NCBI GenBank assembly: GCA_963853835.1
Contig: OY970824.1
Coordinates: 73,418,372 to 73,482,371, forward strand
Direction of reading: 5' to 3'
Length of the DNA stretch: 64,000 nucleotides
From: Calendula officinalis
Lineage: Eukaryota; Streptophyta; Magnoliopsida; Asterales; Asteraceae
The translations under genes were made by a program, and so were the position numbers. Positions 22,112 to 33,987 of the stretch are shown here, in pieces. Every line of letters starts with the position of its first letter. Within the stretch, counting starts at the first letter, position 1. The notes beneath the pieces are model-generated. The model ran no database searches. It was given only the letters and a program-made list of their open reading frames with translations, and was not told the origin of the DNA.

Positions 22112-22986
22112 CATCTATGCAGAGGTAAAGTGTCTGCTTTCAGGTAGACATCTAGCAAAAGGAAAAACGCGTACTAGAAAAAGCGAGAATAAAATACGTT
22201 TGTACATGCCTATAAAAACATACACAAGTAAAATACATGTAACTGAAAAATGAGTACAAAAATGTGCGTTTGTAGTTTGTGATGGTGTGGAGAGTATTGC
22301 TCCACCATTACGTTTCTATAATTACGCTTAATAATTACTCCATATGTCGCATATTAAGTGTCCACTAGATAAGATGCAAACAGTTCTAAGAAAGTATAAT
22401 TATTATACTATCTAACAATGGGTTTTGGAATTAACGTGATAAATGAGGCATTGCATCCCATCGGCAATTTAAACATTTTAAAGAATTCCTCGACCGAATT
22501 AAAAACATCATTTTTCAAAAGATCCCAATGTTTTAATTGAATTTAAAAGAAAATCCATCCGGACCCGATCTAACATTTATATTTAGTGACATTCAATTAA
22601 GAAAATTTGTGTCACAAAAAGCTAAAAAAATAATATTCGCACACAATTTTTGTGTCAATATATGGATCTTTACCAATTACTTCTTTACTCACAGTTTTTC
22701 TTGGATGGCTAAAACAATTAACAATTCGTGACAATTTGTGTCAATATATGGATCTAACTGCATTTTGAAGCAACTATTAATTATCTGAGTCTTCTTTCAA
22801 CATATCAAGTAGAAAAAAGGCGAAAAAGGAAGCTTTTCACACGTTGATGATCTAATGAATGTTTGTGCGTATGCTGAAAGCTCAACAATATGTTAAACAA
22901 GAAGATACGAAACAAACAAAATCTTAATTAAGTGTTCGTTCCCGGTTCTAAACAAACACTATTAAAAGCCTAAGAATTTATAACCA
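22112..22986. other. no gene; partly F-box downstream duplication
   Basis: 'attacgtttctataattacg' near 22,310 belongs to dispersed repeat R3. From about 22,760 the sequence matches regions downstream of F-box copies B and E ('gagtcttctttcaacatatc'), so it is part of the duplicated unit. Confidence 0.5.
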
Positions 22987-23705
22987 CTAAAGTTTGAGCG
23001 AACCAGAACACATATGAGATGGTGAAACCAAACTCTCCACATATTCAATTGCTGCGTTTGGATCGAATAGGTGGTTAAGACTTGTCAAGGCTTTCACGTC
23101 ATATATCTCTTCATACGAATCTTTCAAGAAATCATAGATAAATACTAATCGGTTTGACTCCTTCCACAAAACAAGTTTTCCCTCATTCATGATACATGAA
23201 TCGAGGATGTCGGTCGGGGTCGATCATTCACTTTCTTAAGTGGTGGTAATGGATGTAATTTCAACCATGATTTCACAATGCCATCTTCGTTTAATACACA
23301 TAGCTCACGTTCATAAATACCACCTTCGTAACTATCATTATTATAGCAAATCATGCAAAGGCGTCCATTTAATGTGGACAAAGGAAACTTTGGAATATAC
23401 AAATTAAGATGCGAAAAATGATAATTATTTGGAAGTTGTATATGCGAAAATACCATATCTACAAGATCAAGCGCCACTACCATTGGCCTCAAGTCTCCGA
23501 ATACAATCCAATACAAAAACCCGTTTACAAAATCACCGTGAAGATCCTCAAGCTCAATATATGAATAGTCTCCCATAAAAAATGCTAATGTGCTCCATGA
23601 TCCAACACTTAATACGTCGCAAGATCTCGATTCATGTCTTCCATATTTATCTCTTAATCTAACAATCTTTAAATCATTTGGGTTTCTTATCGTCTCGATT
23701 AACAT
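22987..23705 (-). pseudogene. F-box/FBA gene copy A (5'-truncated)
   Basis: Only the F-box-associated interaction region remains. It opens near 'NDLKIVRLRDKYGR', continues through 'SWSTLAFFMGDYSYIEL' and 'FVNGFLYW', and shifts frame near 23,200 before 'NEGKLVLWKESNRLVF'. The F-box, first exon and promoter are absent, and sequence beyond 23,705 is unrelated. The frame break and truncation make it a pseudogene. In an intact protein this region would bind the substrate of an SCF ubiquitin ligase. Copies B to E lie at 25.6, 33.9-38.6, 42.5 and 48.6 kb. Confidence 0.85.
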
Positions 23706-23779
23706 ATATTTTATAATTTGTTTATCTGATTTCTAGTTGGTTCGTATCGGTATCCATAAGCGATAGTGAACATGTAGTA

Positions 23780-23911
23780 GCAACCAAAGGGCTTATAAAC
23801 CAACAGGATCGGGTGTTTAGGTGTTCCACAAGATTGCGCGTTCAAATCCCGTTGTGGGACAAAAATGGTGTAGATTTAAGAGGTGTGTGTTAGTTGTTAA
23901 AAAAAAAAAAG
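23780..23911 (+). mobile_element. Possible tRNA-derived SINE
   Basis: GCGTTCAAATCCCG near 23,848 fits a pol III B box and the segment ends in an A12 run at 23,899-23,911. The A box is not convincing. Confidence 0.35.
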
Positions 23912-24059
23912 CAATGAATAATAACAAATCCATAAACAGGAAGCTTACAAACAACCTACGATTAAGAAACAATGTGAAAGAGATGAAGTCAAAACTGAGA
24001 GTACTTGAGTCAGTCCATAAACAGGACATTTTTGAACACATATATATTAAGGTTATAAA

Positions 24060-24185
24060 GTGATTATTTTGTGCTTTAACTAAAGCAATCAAAACTTTTG
24101 AATTAAATCTAACATATTGAGACATACTTGAGTACGAAAATTATAATGAGAGATTTGAGATAAACACGGCATCAAAACAAAATTA
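24060..24185 (+). repeat. Copy of the GSTZ upstream region
   Basis: Shares 'aaagcaatca', 'acttttgaattaaa' and 'gataaacacggcatca' in order with 60,435-60,575, just before the zeta GST start. The coding exon is not present here. Confidence 0.6.
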
Positions 24186-25636
24186 GTGAATCTCCTGAAT
24201 AATATATATGAAATGCGTTTTGGTAGACTTTCGAATTGTTTTCGGTTTGCAGACCTATTTGAAATAAAACGAAACTGGAATCAAGACTATAAGTGAAATG
24301 TGAGAAAAATCAATTGGCATTAATTTGCTTTTGTAAAAGAAAAATACTTAGGGGATGTTTGTTTTGATGTAATCTTTTGTAATTTTACGTAATTGGAATT
24401 CAATTCCATTACGGATGGATATTTGGATGAAGTTTTCTTTCGTAATTCAGTTGCTACGTAATTCCAAGATATGTTATTCATTGTAATTGAAATCTTTCCC
24501 GAATGAAATTCAATTACGAAGGAATTGAATTTATTCAGAATTCAATTCCTTCGCGTTTGATTATAAGTTTTTTAACTGGAATTCAAATCAATACTTATAT
24601 ATATGCAGTATTTTTCTTATTCTTTTTAATCTTTTTAGTTTTTTTTTTTTTTTTTAATTTTTTTATACTCCAATCAATTTGACTCATTTCAAATCCGAAT
24701 GTACCATCTCCTTCACCCCATCAAAGAAGAAAAAAACGTTTTGAAAAACATATATAAGTTCATTTAATAACATCTATATACACATGTAGATATATCACAG
24801 TATCTTTTCTGAGTCGTTCTACTTTTATCTTATCTACCCGAAAGGGACCGAAATATCACAAACTAATTAGAGTGAAAATAAAGTGGCTTGGATCAGCCAA
24901 AGTGCTGAACCACATTGGAACTGATTGTATACAATCCGGTTATCGGTTCATCATTTGCTAGAGATCCGGTTTTTGGTCATGGGCCGATCCAATCTAGAAC
25001 CGAAACCTATATATGTAGTTATGTTTGTGCGTGTAAAATGATGGATCTAGCACCAAGCACCTAATTTATATGCAAACAAAAAATGTTTGGTGAAGCAATA
25101 AAAAGTGACACATATATTATGTTTTAGTGACATGGTTTTTACTTTTAGTAACACTTTTTTCTAGGTCTCTTTAAATAACAATTTGCTTGCACTGATACCG
25201 AATTAACTGCTTTTTCTAGCAACTATTATATTTATATCCCCATGTATGATTTAGCAATATAAGTATTTAAAGTTTCACCAAATGAGACCCAACTCTCCAT
25301 ATATTCTATGGGAGTTGATATTCATATCACAAAAATTTAGTAATACACCACAAATATGCTTTAGTACAGTTGTAGAGACTGCTTCAAAACTTGTACAATA
25401 TGGTGGAGGAAGTAATTTCTGTGGTATAAATATCACCACCCATATTCTATGGCTTTTGATATGAGACTTCTATCTATCAACATTTAAACTAGATAAGGAT
25501 GCTTAATTTTTAGACGTTGATGATCCAATGAATGTATGTTAAAAACTCAAGAAGAAGATAAGAAACAAAAAAAAACTTAATTAAGTATTAAAACCCTAAG
25601 AATTTATAGTTTTCATCAAATATAACTTTTGAGCGA
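24186..25636. other. no gene; F-box duplication flank and palindrome-rich segment
   Basis: 24,352-24,570 is rich in 'gtaattggaattcaattcc' and its complement and may be a MITE with ends I cannot place. 25,262-25,510 ('caccaaatgagacccaact') matches the region downstream of F-box copy E (48,358-48,440), so it belongs to the duplicated unit. Confidence 0.45.
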
Positions 25637-27064
25637 TCATAGAAAACCAGAACACATATGAGATGGTGAAACCAAACTCTCTACATATTCGACTGCTGTT
25701 TGAAAACCAAATACTTCGCTAAAACTTATCAAGGCTTCCGCGTCGTATATCTCTTCATACGAATCTTTCAAGAAATCATATATAAATAATAATCGGTCTG
25801 ACCGCTTCCGCAAAACAAGTTTTCCCTCATTCAAACACGTATGGCGTTGGTTGACCAGGTCACCCATCACTTTCTTAAGTGATGGTAATGGACGTAATTT
25901 CAACCATAATTTCTAATGCCATCTTTGTTTAGTACCCATAACTCATTTTCATAATTGTTATTATTATTATTTTCTTGGTAGCAAATCATGCAAAGGCGTT
26001 CTTTTAATGTAGACAAAGGAAACCTTGGACAATAAAAACCAAATGAAGGTTGTATTCTATGCGAAAATTTATAATTAGGCGGAAGTTGTATATGCGAAAA
26101 TACCATATTTGTGAGATCAAGCGCCACTACCATCGGCCTTGAGTCTCTGAATGCCATCCAATACAAAAACCCGTTTACAAAAACACCGCGAACATCCTGA
26201 AGCTTAATATATGAGTAGTCTCCCATAAAAAATGCTAATGTGCTCCATGATCCAACACTAAAAACGTCGCAAGATCTCGATTTAAATCTTTCATATTCAA
26301 TTCTTAATCTAACAATCTTTATATCATTTCCATAACCAAATCCATAAACATAATCATCCCATTCTCCTCTCAAAGGTGTATCGGGAACTCTCTTGAAGGC
26401 TGTGGTGAATGTAAGATCATATAATCAATCTCATAATCTTGAGTTTGATTTATTAAAACAATCCCATTAAACGCTCCAACAATGTCAACACTTCCAAACG
26501 GCCTAAGTCCAGCAGGAGATTTGAGTTTGATCACTGAACGATCCTTGATATCAATGATGCGAAAGGGTGAGAGAGGAAGAAAGATCATTGGACGTGATCG
26601 AAACTTCAGGATCTGAAATCACACCATTCCAATGCTTTGAAACGCATTTGAATCGCATTTGAATCGCAATAAGGATTTTGTGGGCAAACGAGCGATTATG
26701 TTGTAGATGATGTCTTCGGATACATACTCCTCCGCATTGGAAACTGAAAAGACGATTCAAGTTATCATATCTTTTAGGAGAAAATTATGAAGCGTAGGTA
26801 TAACGTTATAATCCAAAAAAGTTATTTCTAATGTTTACCTGATATTTTTTTCCTTGTATATTAAATATGATTTAAAATCGAAGAAGTCAATGAAATCGTG
26901 ATACGAAACTACCAATAGCAATTTTAATACTTAGAATAGTCGATAGCAAAAGAAGTCCACGAACCTAGAGGGGTGGTTCGCCGGAAGCGGAAGCGGCGGC
27001 GGCGACGAAGGCTGGAGAAGCAGTGCCGGCGGAATGGGAATAGGGGAGGAGGCGGTGGCTTCAT
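25637..27064 (-). pseudogene. F-box/FBA gene copy B (frameshifted)
   Basis: First exon 27064-26965 (100 nt, start ATG) ends at CTAG|GTTCG and is followed by an intron ending TTTTCAG near 26,745. The F-box (KHWNGVISDPE) follows, then FBA sequence. Lesions: an 11-bp tandem duplication in the F-box near 26,645-26,667, the family-wide +1 shift near 26,605, a small deletion near 26,400 and a one-base deletion near 25,912. The asparagine run in 'YQENNNNNNYENE' is a microsatellite expansion. The family normally docks to SKP1 through the F-box and to targets through FBA. This copy cannot make an intact protein. Confidence 0.85.
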
Positions 27065-30000
27065 GGGCGTAAAAAAACTGGGAAAAATAGATGGATTATT
27101 TAATTTGAGAAAGTGTGTTTGTATGTAAAAATAGAATGGCGGGTTTTATTTAAGATTTTATTTGGCATTCAATTTGGGCTGTATTCGACCGGGCTGATTT
27201 ATTTTAGAGGGTTTTTGAGTTTTTCAGATTTTAAGCCTCCAAAAGTCCAAATCTTTATATATATGTTTTCTTTATATATAATAAAAGAAAGAATTTTTGA
27301 ATTTTGACACATCACTCATTCCATGTAATAAATCAGAGCCACCCAGCTGTGACTCTAGAAATTCGGTGATTTCATTTCTCCTCCACGCTCCCTTCCCGTG
27401 ATTTCAGGCATGAATTTAGAAACAGTTCAAGATTTTCCACCTCGTCAATCGTCATATGGGACCAATACAATACGTTCATGTGTTTCGTCGTTCTTGTCAT
27501 CGCAAGTTATCTTCTCCAATTGAATCCGCCGAGTCTGCCGTTTCATAGCACCTTTATTTTTTCGATTTCTATGGCAAAAACCCTGAACACTATCATATGA
27601 ATTCAGGTCATAATAGTTCATATTACCACTATTTTACTTGCTTTTACGATACACTTGCTGCCGCCATTCAATCTAATTACAACGATTTTGATTTCATTAC
27701 ATACAAAAACAAAATTTGTTATATTCAAGTTTGATTTCTATAATCATGCCTGGGAATTATGAAGAAGAAGATCAACTTATAAATCAACTCGAATTTGAGT
27801 TTGTTGTGTAAGTCTTTCTAACTTCAAGTTTTAAAATTTAATGCATCTCTAGAATCTATTCCCAAGTTCAAGTAATTGTGTTTGAAAATTGCAGTTGTGT
27901 TTTGTTTTTGTGTGCACACCAACTGCTCGATGAAATGATTATGGAGCCAAATTTTGTTTTCAATCTCATTGGTTTCTTCTTAAAGCGATAGAATAAGGAC
28001 AATATGCTTACTTTTCAATTCGATTAGCTGCAACAATGTTATTGTAAGCATTTTGAAATCCAGTTGATTTTTAAATAAGGTTTGAATAAGGTGTTTCTTT
28101 TTTCAATTTTGATGTTATGTTTTTAACTATAAAATTTATATTTCGTTAGATTAAACACCACAGGTGTCATAACAAAGATTAAGGAGTACCCCTAACTCCT
28201 AAGGACACCAAGAATTATTTTTGGTTTTAGTTCGTTTTTAAAGGAATTTAAGATCTCCCTCCTTGAAGAGGATGATCAAAATAATGTTAAAAAGCCTGTG
28301 AATGTCGAAGAAGCCATCAAAATTGAAAACAAAAATTAAGGTATTTACAACATTAAATGAGTTTCGAATTATGAAATGATAAGCTTAGTTTTAACGAGGT
28401 TAGTGTTGCAGATAAGATTTCAAGGTCAAGATCATGTGTGTACCGATATTTTCGAAATTCATTGAGTAAGTTTATAAAGGAGAATATATCCCGCATGGAA
28501 ATCCACCAACAGGTTTGTCATTAGAAACAATAAATTCTTGAATTTATGTTAAGAAAGTACCGCTTCTCAGGCCGAAGCAAAGTCAAAGTTGACCGCCCCA
28601 ATTCGGATCATAAAAAAAGGATGTATTATCATTGGGTGTATGTTATTTCTAGGATTATTGTTTTAAACACATAAGAACCAATATGAAGAGAGTTTAATTC
28701 GATTTGAAGATGACAGGTTGGGCTTTTTTTAATTTTGGATATAAATCTTCACAAGAGATATATTTCTCAGAAAGTTGATTAATTGTTGGTTGTATTATTT
28801 CAGACTTGAATTGGATATTTTAATAGAATTAGTGAATGTAGCGACCAAATGTGTGGGAGAATGATTGGATGACATAAATGAAAATTACATTGAGACATAT
28901 AATATGGTTCTTATTGAAGACTTCACACCTTAGAACCTGACTTAGTAGGTTCAATGCACTAAATACACTTTGGACTTGTTCACAGGTCATCAGATGGTGT
29001 TGAGTTGAATTTTAACTATTTAAGTTTTCTTTTAATATTAGATAAATGAGGGGTAGGGATTGCAGATGAACAAGAAACATTTATGCAAGACGTTGAATCC
29101 TTTTATAAGGAGAAAAGTTTAGTATTTAAGCATCGAAATGTTTTTGGACAACCTTTAAATTGTTTAAAGTAAAGTTTTTTGGGTTCAAGTTATGATTTAT
29201 CAATAATTACAACTAATCTTCTGTAGTGGACCTCGGTCAATTAAAGGCGTAGGAACAAAGTACCTTATCAGGTATGCCTCTTAACTGTTGCTAATTTTCT
29301 GTAGTTGATCTCCGTCAATAACTGGTGATTGGGTTGGAAATTGCAAAGATTCTGCTTCTTTTGTTGCTGAATTTAGGAGTAAAAAGGCGTAGGAACAAAG
29401 TACTTCATCAGGTTATCCTCTCTTACGGGCTTTTAGATTGCTTTTTATTTACACTTACCCAAATAGAGGTGCCGTTCAAAATATCTGTGATTCGGGTCAA
29501 CCCAACCTCAGCAATACTAAAAGTGGTGTCAATTTTTGACTTTATAAACTGGATTCTTTTTAAGCATGTTTGGCTCTATATATGTTCAGCTTTTTGGCTT
29601 AGTAAGCTCTTCTTTCTCTTTCAGGCACTCTACCTCAGCAAATGATGCGATGAAGGAGTCACCATCTATCACATGGGTGATCCGTTAGTTGCTCTAACTC
29701 TCATCTAATGGACAAAATCATAGATATTTAATTGATTTGCTCTAACTCTCATTCCACCAATTTTCATGCTTTTTGGCTATGCTAACGCTACAATAATTTT
29801 AAAATCCAGCTTTAATGACAAATATGTCACAACATGTATTAAAGAATATAAAATATATGATTATTAGAGAGATATTACATATATATCTCTGCAGGGCTTA
29901 TAATATATGTGGGTGCTTTAAAATCCATCTTTTGAATATGATTGAGGTCTTCTGCTGCTCGAATGGAGACGAAAACCAAAGAGTATGTTTTTATTTATGT

Positions 30001-30243
30001 CAAAGCTGGTTTATACGCCGTTGTTGCGTATTTGATCAAACATTATTTATGTTTTTATTTATGTCGGATGAAGACATGAAAAATGGTCAATGTAGTTTTG
30101 GATCTTTATAATCACATGCTTTGTAGTTCCGAACGAGAAGTTTGTGCATGGGTAGTATATATGACTATTAATGTTTGGATATTCAATTGATTGATTTACT
30201 TGAAAAATTTATAAGTCATCCGTGATTTATCACGGGTTATAGA
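27065..30243. other. no recognised gene; duplicated F-box upstream region at left
   Basis: 27,065-27,245 is the upstream part of the F-box duplication unit; 'attcaatttgggctg' recurs at 45,973 and, modified, at 50,080. It preserves the empty site of the SINE that split copy D. From 27,300 to 30,243 I see no conserved coding frame. 'aaggcgtaggaacaaagta' is present twice (29,245 and 29,385). A perfect hairpin CCGTGAT-TT-ATCACGG lies at 30,216-30,231. Confidence 0.5.
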
Positions 30244-30884
30244 TGTCAGGATCGATTAACTATGAATGAGTTAATAAACACCTTTAGATCTAATTGATGA
30301 TAGAAGTTACAGCGGATTAACACTATATCAATATGTTAAGAACAATGAACTATAAGAACAATATGCAAAAATATTAAGAACACAGTTTCACAAAAAGCTT
30401 CAATGTATATTATTGATTAACAATACACACGTACGTTTACAATTCGTAAGGAACTATATATAATAGTCCTTGAAGCCTAACTATTTACCCTAGTTATTCT
30501 AGGACTTGATTTACATCTAATAATAAAAGATATACATTGAAGTACATTCTATAACTAACTCTGCGAAGATCTCGGACTCTGATATGCTTCCAAAACGTGT
30601 ACCAGTAGTAACTGCAATCACCAGTATTAAATTTGCATCGTCAGTAGTAACTCTGGTGACCAGTAGTAAGTCCAAAATTAACGTCAGTAGTAACTACTAA
30701 GATCAGTAGTATCTTCAATATGTTCTTGATCAGTAGTAACTAAGTTATAGACTTCATCAGTATCAACTCATCAGTAGTAAATGGTTCTGCCCCATCAGTA
30801 TCAACCACAGTATTTATCAGTAATAACCATGATCAGTACTAACTGCAGCATCAGTAATAAGTTGATCTGTGATCTGCTCCAACA
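30244..30884 (-). repeat. LTR of a second LTR-retrotransposon family
   Basis: On the minus strand it starts TGTTGGAGCAGATC at 30,884 directly after a polypurine tract (AGTTTAGGGGGAGAT, 30,885-30,899), as a 3' LTR should, and appears to end CCTGACA at 30,244. About 641 bp. It is studded with the repeated motif TTACTACTGAT (complement of 'atcagtagtaa'). Confidence 0.6.
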
Positions 30885-31176
30885 ATCTCCCCCTAAACTT
30901 ATTGATTCTCTTTCAATCACATAAGTTTCTTTTGTTGTTCTTCTTATCTCTTTCTTTTCTCCAGAGTTCTTTGATTCTGTTGTCTTCTTTGCTCAATGAT
31001 GTATTTGCTGTTTCTCTTTGTGAAATAAGTCAATTTGTTCTGGAACATTACAATATCATATGGCTTCATCATTGTGTTAGTGAATATCTGATACATAGTC
31101 TTTCCAGAATGTGGATATTCTTTTTCATACAAGTATAGCTCACATCTTTTTCATACAAGAATATCTGATGTAGAAT
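30885..31176 (-). mobile_element. Internal remnant of the same LTR element
   Basis: Contains the polypurine tract next to the LTR and a 62-codon minus-strand frame (31132-30944) with no recognised motif. The rest of the element is lost or cut off by the LTR at 31,177. Confidence 0.45.
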
Positions 31177-31665
31177 TGCTGAGTTTAGAATAACTCTTCA
31201 TAACCGTAGATCTTTAGGCTCAAGAATAGTTAGTTCTTATCTGGAATAAGCATATACAAATAACAAAATTGCGGAATTAGTTGAACATATATGTATAGCT
31301 AAACAAGTTTTCATCATTAAAAGCCTCAATTCTACATATAAATATGTAGAACGGTTCTTCGTTAAACAGATCAAACGACCTTGAGGCTTAGGTTTTACAC
31401 ACAAACACGTTAAAACGTGAGTTCCAAGAACATCTAATTCTATGTCATTAGGTTTCTTTATATACTAGAAAACCTAAGACTTACAAGGAAAAGATAATAC
31501 TAAATCTTTTAAATTCAAACAAGATATACTATATCTTTTACAATTATCATTATCTCCTAAATCTTTATTCAAATTTCGACTTTAATATCTTCAATTTAGG
31601 TCCTTGTAGTTTCCAAGTTTTGACACATCAAATCTCAAGGAATATCATCTAGAATATTCCTAACA
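31177..31665 (-). repeat. Isolated LTR related to the Copia element at 325
   Basis: The complement of this 489-bp block matches 325-817 throughout, starting TGTTAGGAATATTC at 31,665 and ending CTCAGCA at 31,177. No primer site or polypurine tract adjoins it. The flanking 5-mers (AGAAT, ATAGA) differ, so it is a solo or rearranged LTR. Confidence 0.75.
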
Positions 31666-31818
31666 ATAGACTAGTTGATAATTAAAGAAATTTACAATTC
31701 TACTTGTTACCCCACCACAGTTGCAAACAAGGGTACTTTCGTCATTCCACATTTCTCTTTCCTTAAAGGGGTGTTTGGAAAAGCTTATTTAAGGAAGATT
31801 TTGAGCTTATTAATTTAC

Positions 31819-31860
31819 ACTAGTAGGGAACCCATGCAATGTGGTGGTGGTACTCTGCTA
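31819..31860 (-). other. Candidate Helitron-like terminus
   Basis: The minus strand ends ...CATGGGTTCCCTACTAGT with a weak hairpin (CCCATGCAATGTGG on the plus strand). A homologous terminus ending CTAAT occurs at 51,359, and both share about 80 bp of adjacent sequence. CTRRT ends fit Helitrons, but the flanking base does not. Confidence 0.35.
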
Positions 31861-31935
31861 ACTATATTTTGTGGTGATCAAATGTATTTGATTACACATT
31901 TTTTCTAAAAATAAATGTACTAATAAATAATACTA

Positions 31936-32249
31936 CTTCCGTATCAAAATAAGTGATACACTTTTTATTTATGCGTGGATCAAAATAAGTGATATATTTT
32001 TAAAATTTACCTTATTTGGTAAAAAAAATGAGACTTTTTCTTCACTAATTATCTACTTTAATAAAGTGAAATTACCCTTTTACCCTTACTTTTACTTTTA
32101 AACATCATTAATATTTATTTATTCAAAGGAAGAGGGACCCATTTTTCACTAACTATCCACTTATTTTGAAACGGAGGAAGTATCTCTTAATCTTTTGACT
32201 CAAAAATCGTCTTTCTTCAAATGTATCACTTATATTGATACGAAGGTAG
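31936..32249. mobile_element. Stowaway-type MITE with a duplicated right end
   Basis: Left end CTTCCGTATCAAAATAAG after TA. Two right ends exist: TTTTGAAACGGAGGAAG|TA at 32,180 and TTGATACGAAGGTAG|TA at 32,249. Confidence 0.7.
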
Positions 32250-33171
32250 TAATTTTTTAGATTTATCGAGCACATACACCATCAAGTATCAACAACACTT
32301 ATGGCACCCCTAAAAACAAATAAGAATGGAATGTGTTATGATAGATTACTTAATGACCATTTTCATTGTAGGATCCACAATTTGGAAAAATTGGGAGGTG
32401 TTACCTGCACATAGATGCTTAGAATGCTTTTGCATCTCAGTCTTCGTAACATATATCAACTTAAGAGACGCACAAAAAATACAAAAAACAAAAGTTCAAA
32501 GTTGAAAGTAGTCCAATAATTAACAACATAAATTTTGATCGGATCTAATAGAAGTCGCCATTTTCTCACAAGTGTCAATTGCTTCTTCATGTGTGTATGT
32601 TGTTAGCGATTGATCTTTCAGAAAAAACACAAAACACAAGTTAAATTTGGGAACATGAACACCTTTACTAATGACCCAAACATAAATTAGAGATTTGCAT
32701 CCAAAACTCCAAGTAATGAAAATACAAAACTAAAAAATTCCTATTCTTATATACATAGTTCAATATTTTAAGATGATATATCAATTATACCTTGAAATAT
32801 CTAAGCATTTTATTCTTGGTCCATACACGTAATGATCAAAAATTATCCAAAATAGTTACTTTTTACACACTAAAAAAAAACTAAAACTTTGTTGAATTAT
32901 TAAATTCAGAAGAGTGGAAGTATTTGAATATAAGTTGACTCGTACAAATTGTCTGACCTGTTTCAGATATAAATTACCCAAAATCAATCTATGTTTGGAC
33001 AAATTGATTGAAACTGCCTCCTCAACAAAGATTCCATCGACAATTTGCTCGAACATCTTCGAGTGTTATTAACTGCACATTTAGAAACAAAACCAAAAGT
33101 CAACCTTTGACCTTAAACATTAAAAAGTTAAATATAAAACATAGGCATGAACATACTCCCACAGTTCCAAT
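32250..33171. other. no gene seen
   Basis: AT-rich spacer. Short ORFs match no family I recognise. Confidence 0.45.
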
Positions 33172-33397
33172 TAAGGATGTGGTCGGGTCCAGAACCAGAC
33201 CGGACCGCACCGGAACCGGTTAACCCGGATGCCAAAAAATACCCTACAAAAATAGCCTCTTAAACTACCGGTTCTTTTACCCGAATAAACCGGAACCGAT
33301 AAACCCGTTTTGGAAAGAAAACAAGATAGAGTAACCGGTTCTGGGTCGGGTCGGTGCTGGTACGGTCTCGGGTTTTCAGGTTATGTACACATCCATA
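33172..33397. mobile_element. hAT-type non-autonomous element (ACCGG-rich)
   Basis: Ends TAAGGATGTGGTC and GTACACATCCATA, with the perfect 8-bp duplication GTTCCAAT (33,164-33,171 and 33,398-33,405). Sub-terminal 'gaaccgg' repeats. 226 bp. Confidence 0.88.
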
Positions 33398-33902
33398 GTT
33401 CCAATATATTTATTAAGAACTCCCGGCCATGTGAACATTTCTAATACGAAATACCCTCAAAAGATACCTAACACTGAATCTGCCAAAATAAAGGGTAAAT
33501 TTAAGAGTCAAATTAATTATAGTCAAGTCAAAGTCAACTATTACCAGAAAGAAAGTATGCAGGCTTGTGAAAACTGATACATGTAAAATTACTCATTTAT
33601 TTTAGTTGCTCTGGATTCTAAGCCACCTACCTAATTCTCTAAATCATGACCATGACTTGAGACCTAAATGAAAAGATGTAACATGTTTATATGAAGACCA
33701 ACATTATTTAAAAAATCAAATTTTGTGTTTTATTTATGCACTTAAAAGATAAAATTTCCGGTGCATTAGTAACAAGAACCAATTTCATTTGTTTTCATAA
33801 AGGTTAAATTCCTACAAAATCATATATTAACATCATTAAATTTCAACGCAAACCCCGTTGGTGTAATATGATAAAATAAAGTACGTACAAAATGGATAAA
33901 TA
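33398..33902. other. no gene seen
   Basis: AT-rich spacer between the hAT element and F-box copy C. No supported feature. Confidence 0.4.
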
Positions 33903-33987
33903 TAGGCTTTGAGCGATCATAGGAACACATATTCAATTGCTGCTTTTGGATCGAATACTTGGTTAAGACTTATCAAGGCTTTGGCAT
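33903..33987 (-). pseudogene. F-box/FBA gene copy C, 3' fragment
   Basis: Matches the last coding part of copies A, D and E ('gagcgatcatag', 'ttcaattgctgcttttgg', 'agacttatcaaggcttt'). Homology stops abruptly at 33,987 where LINE sequence begins. Confidence 0.8.
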
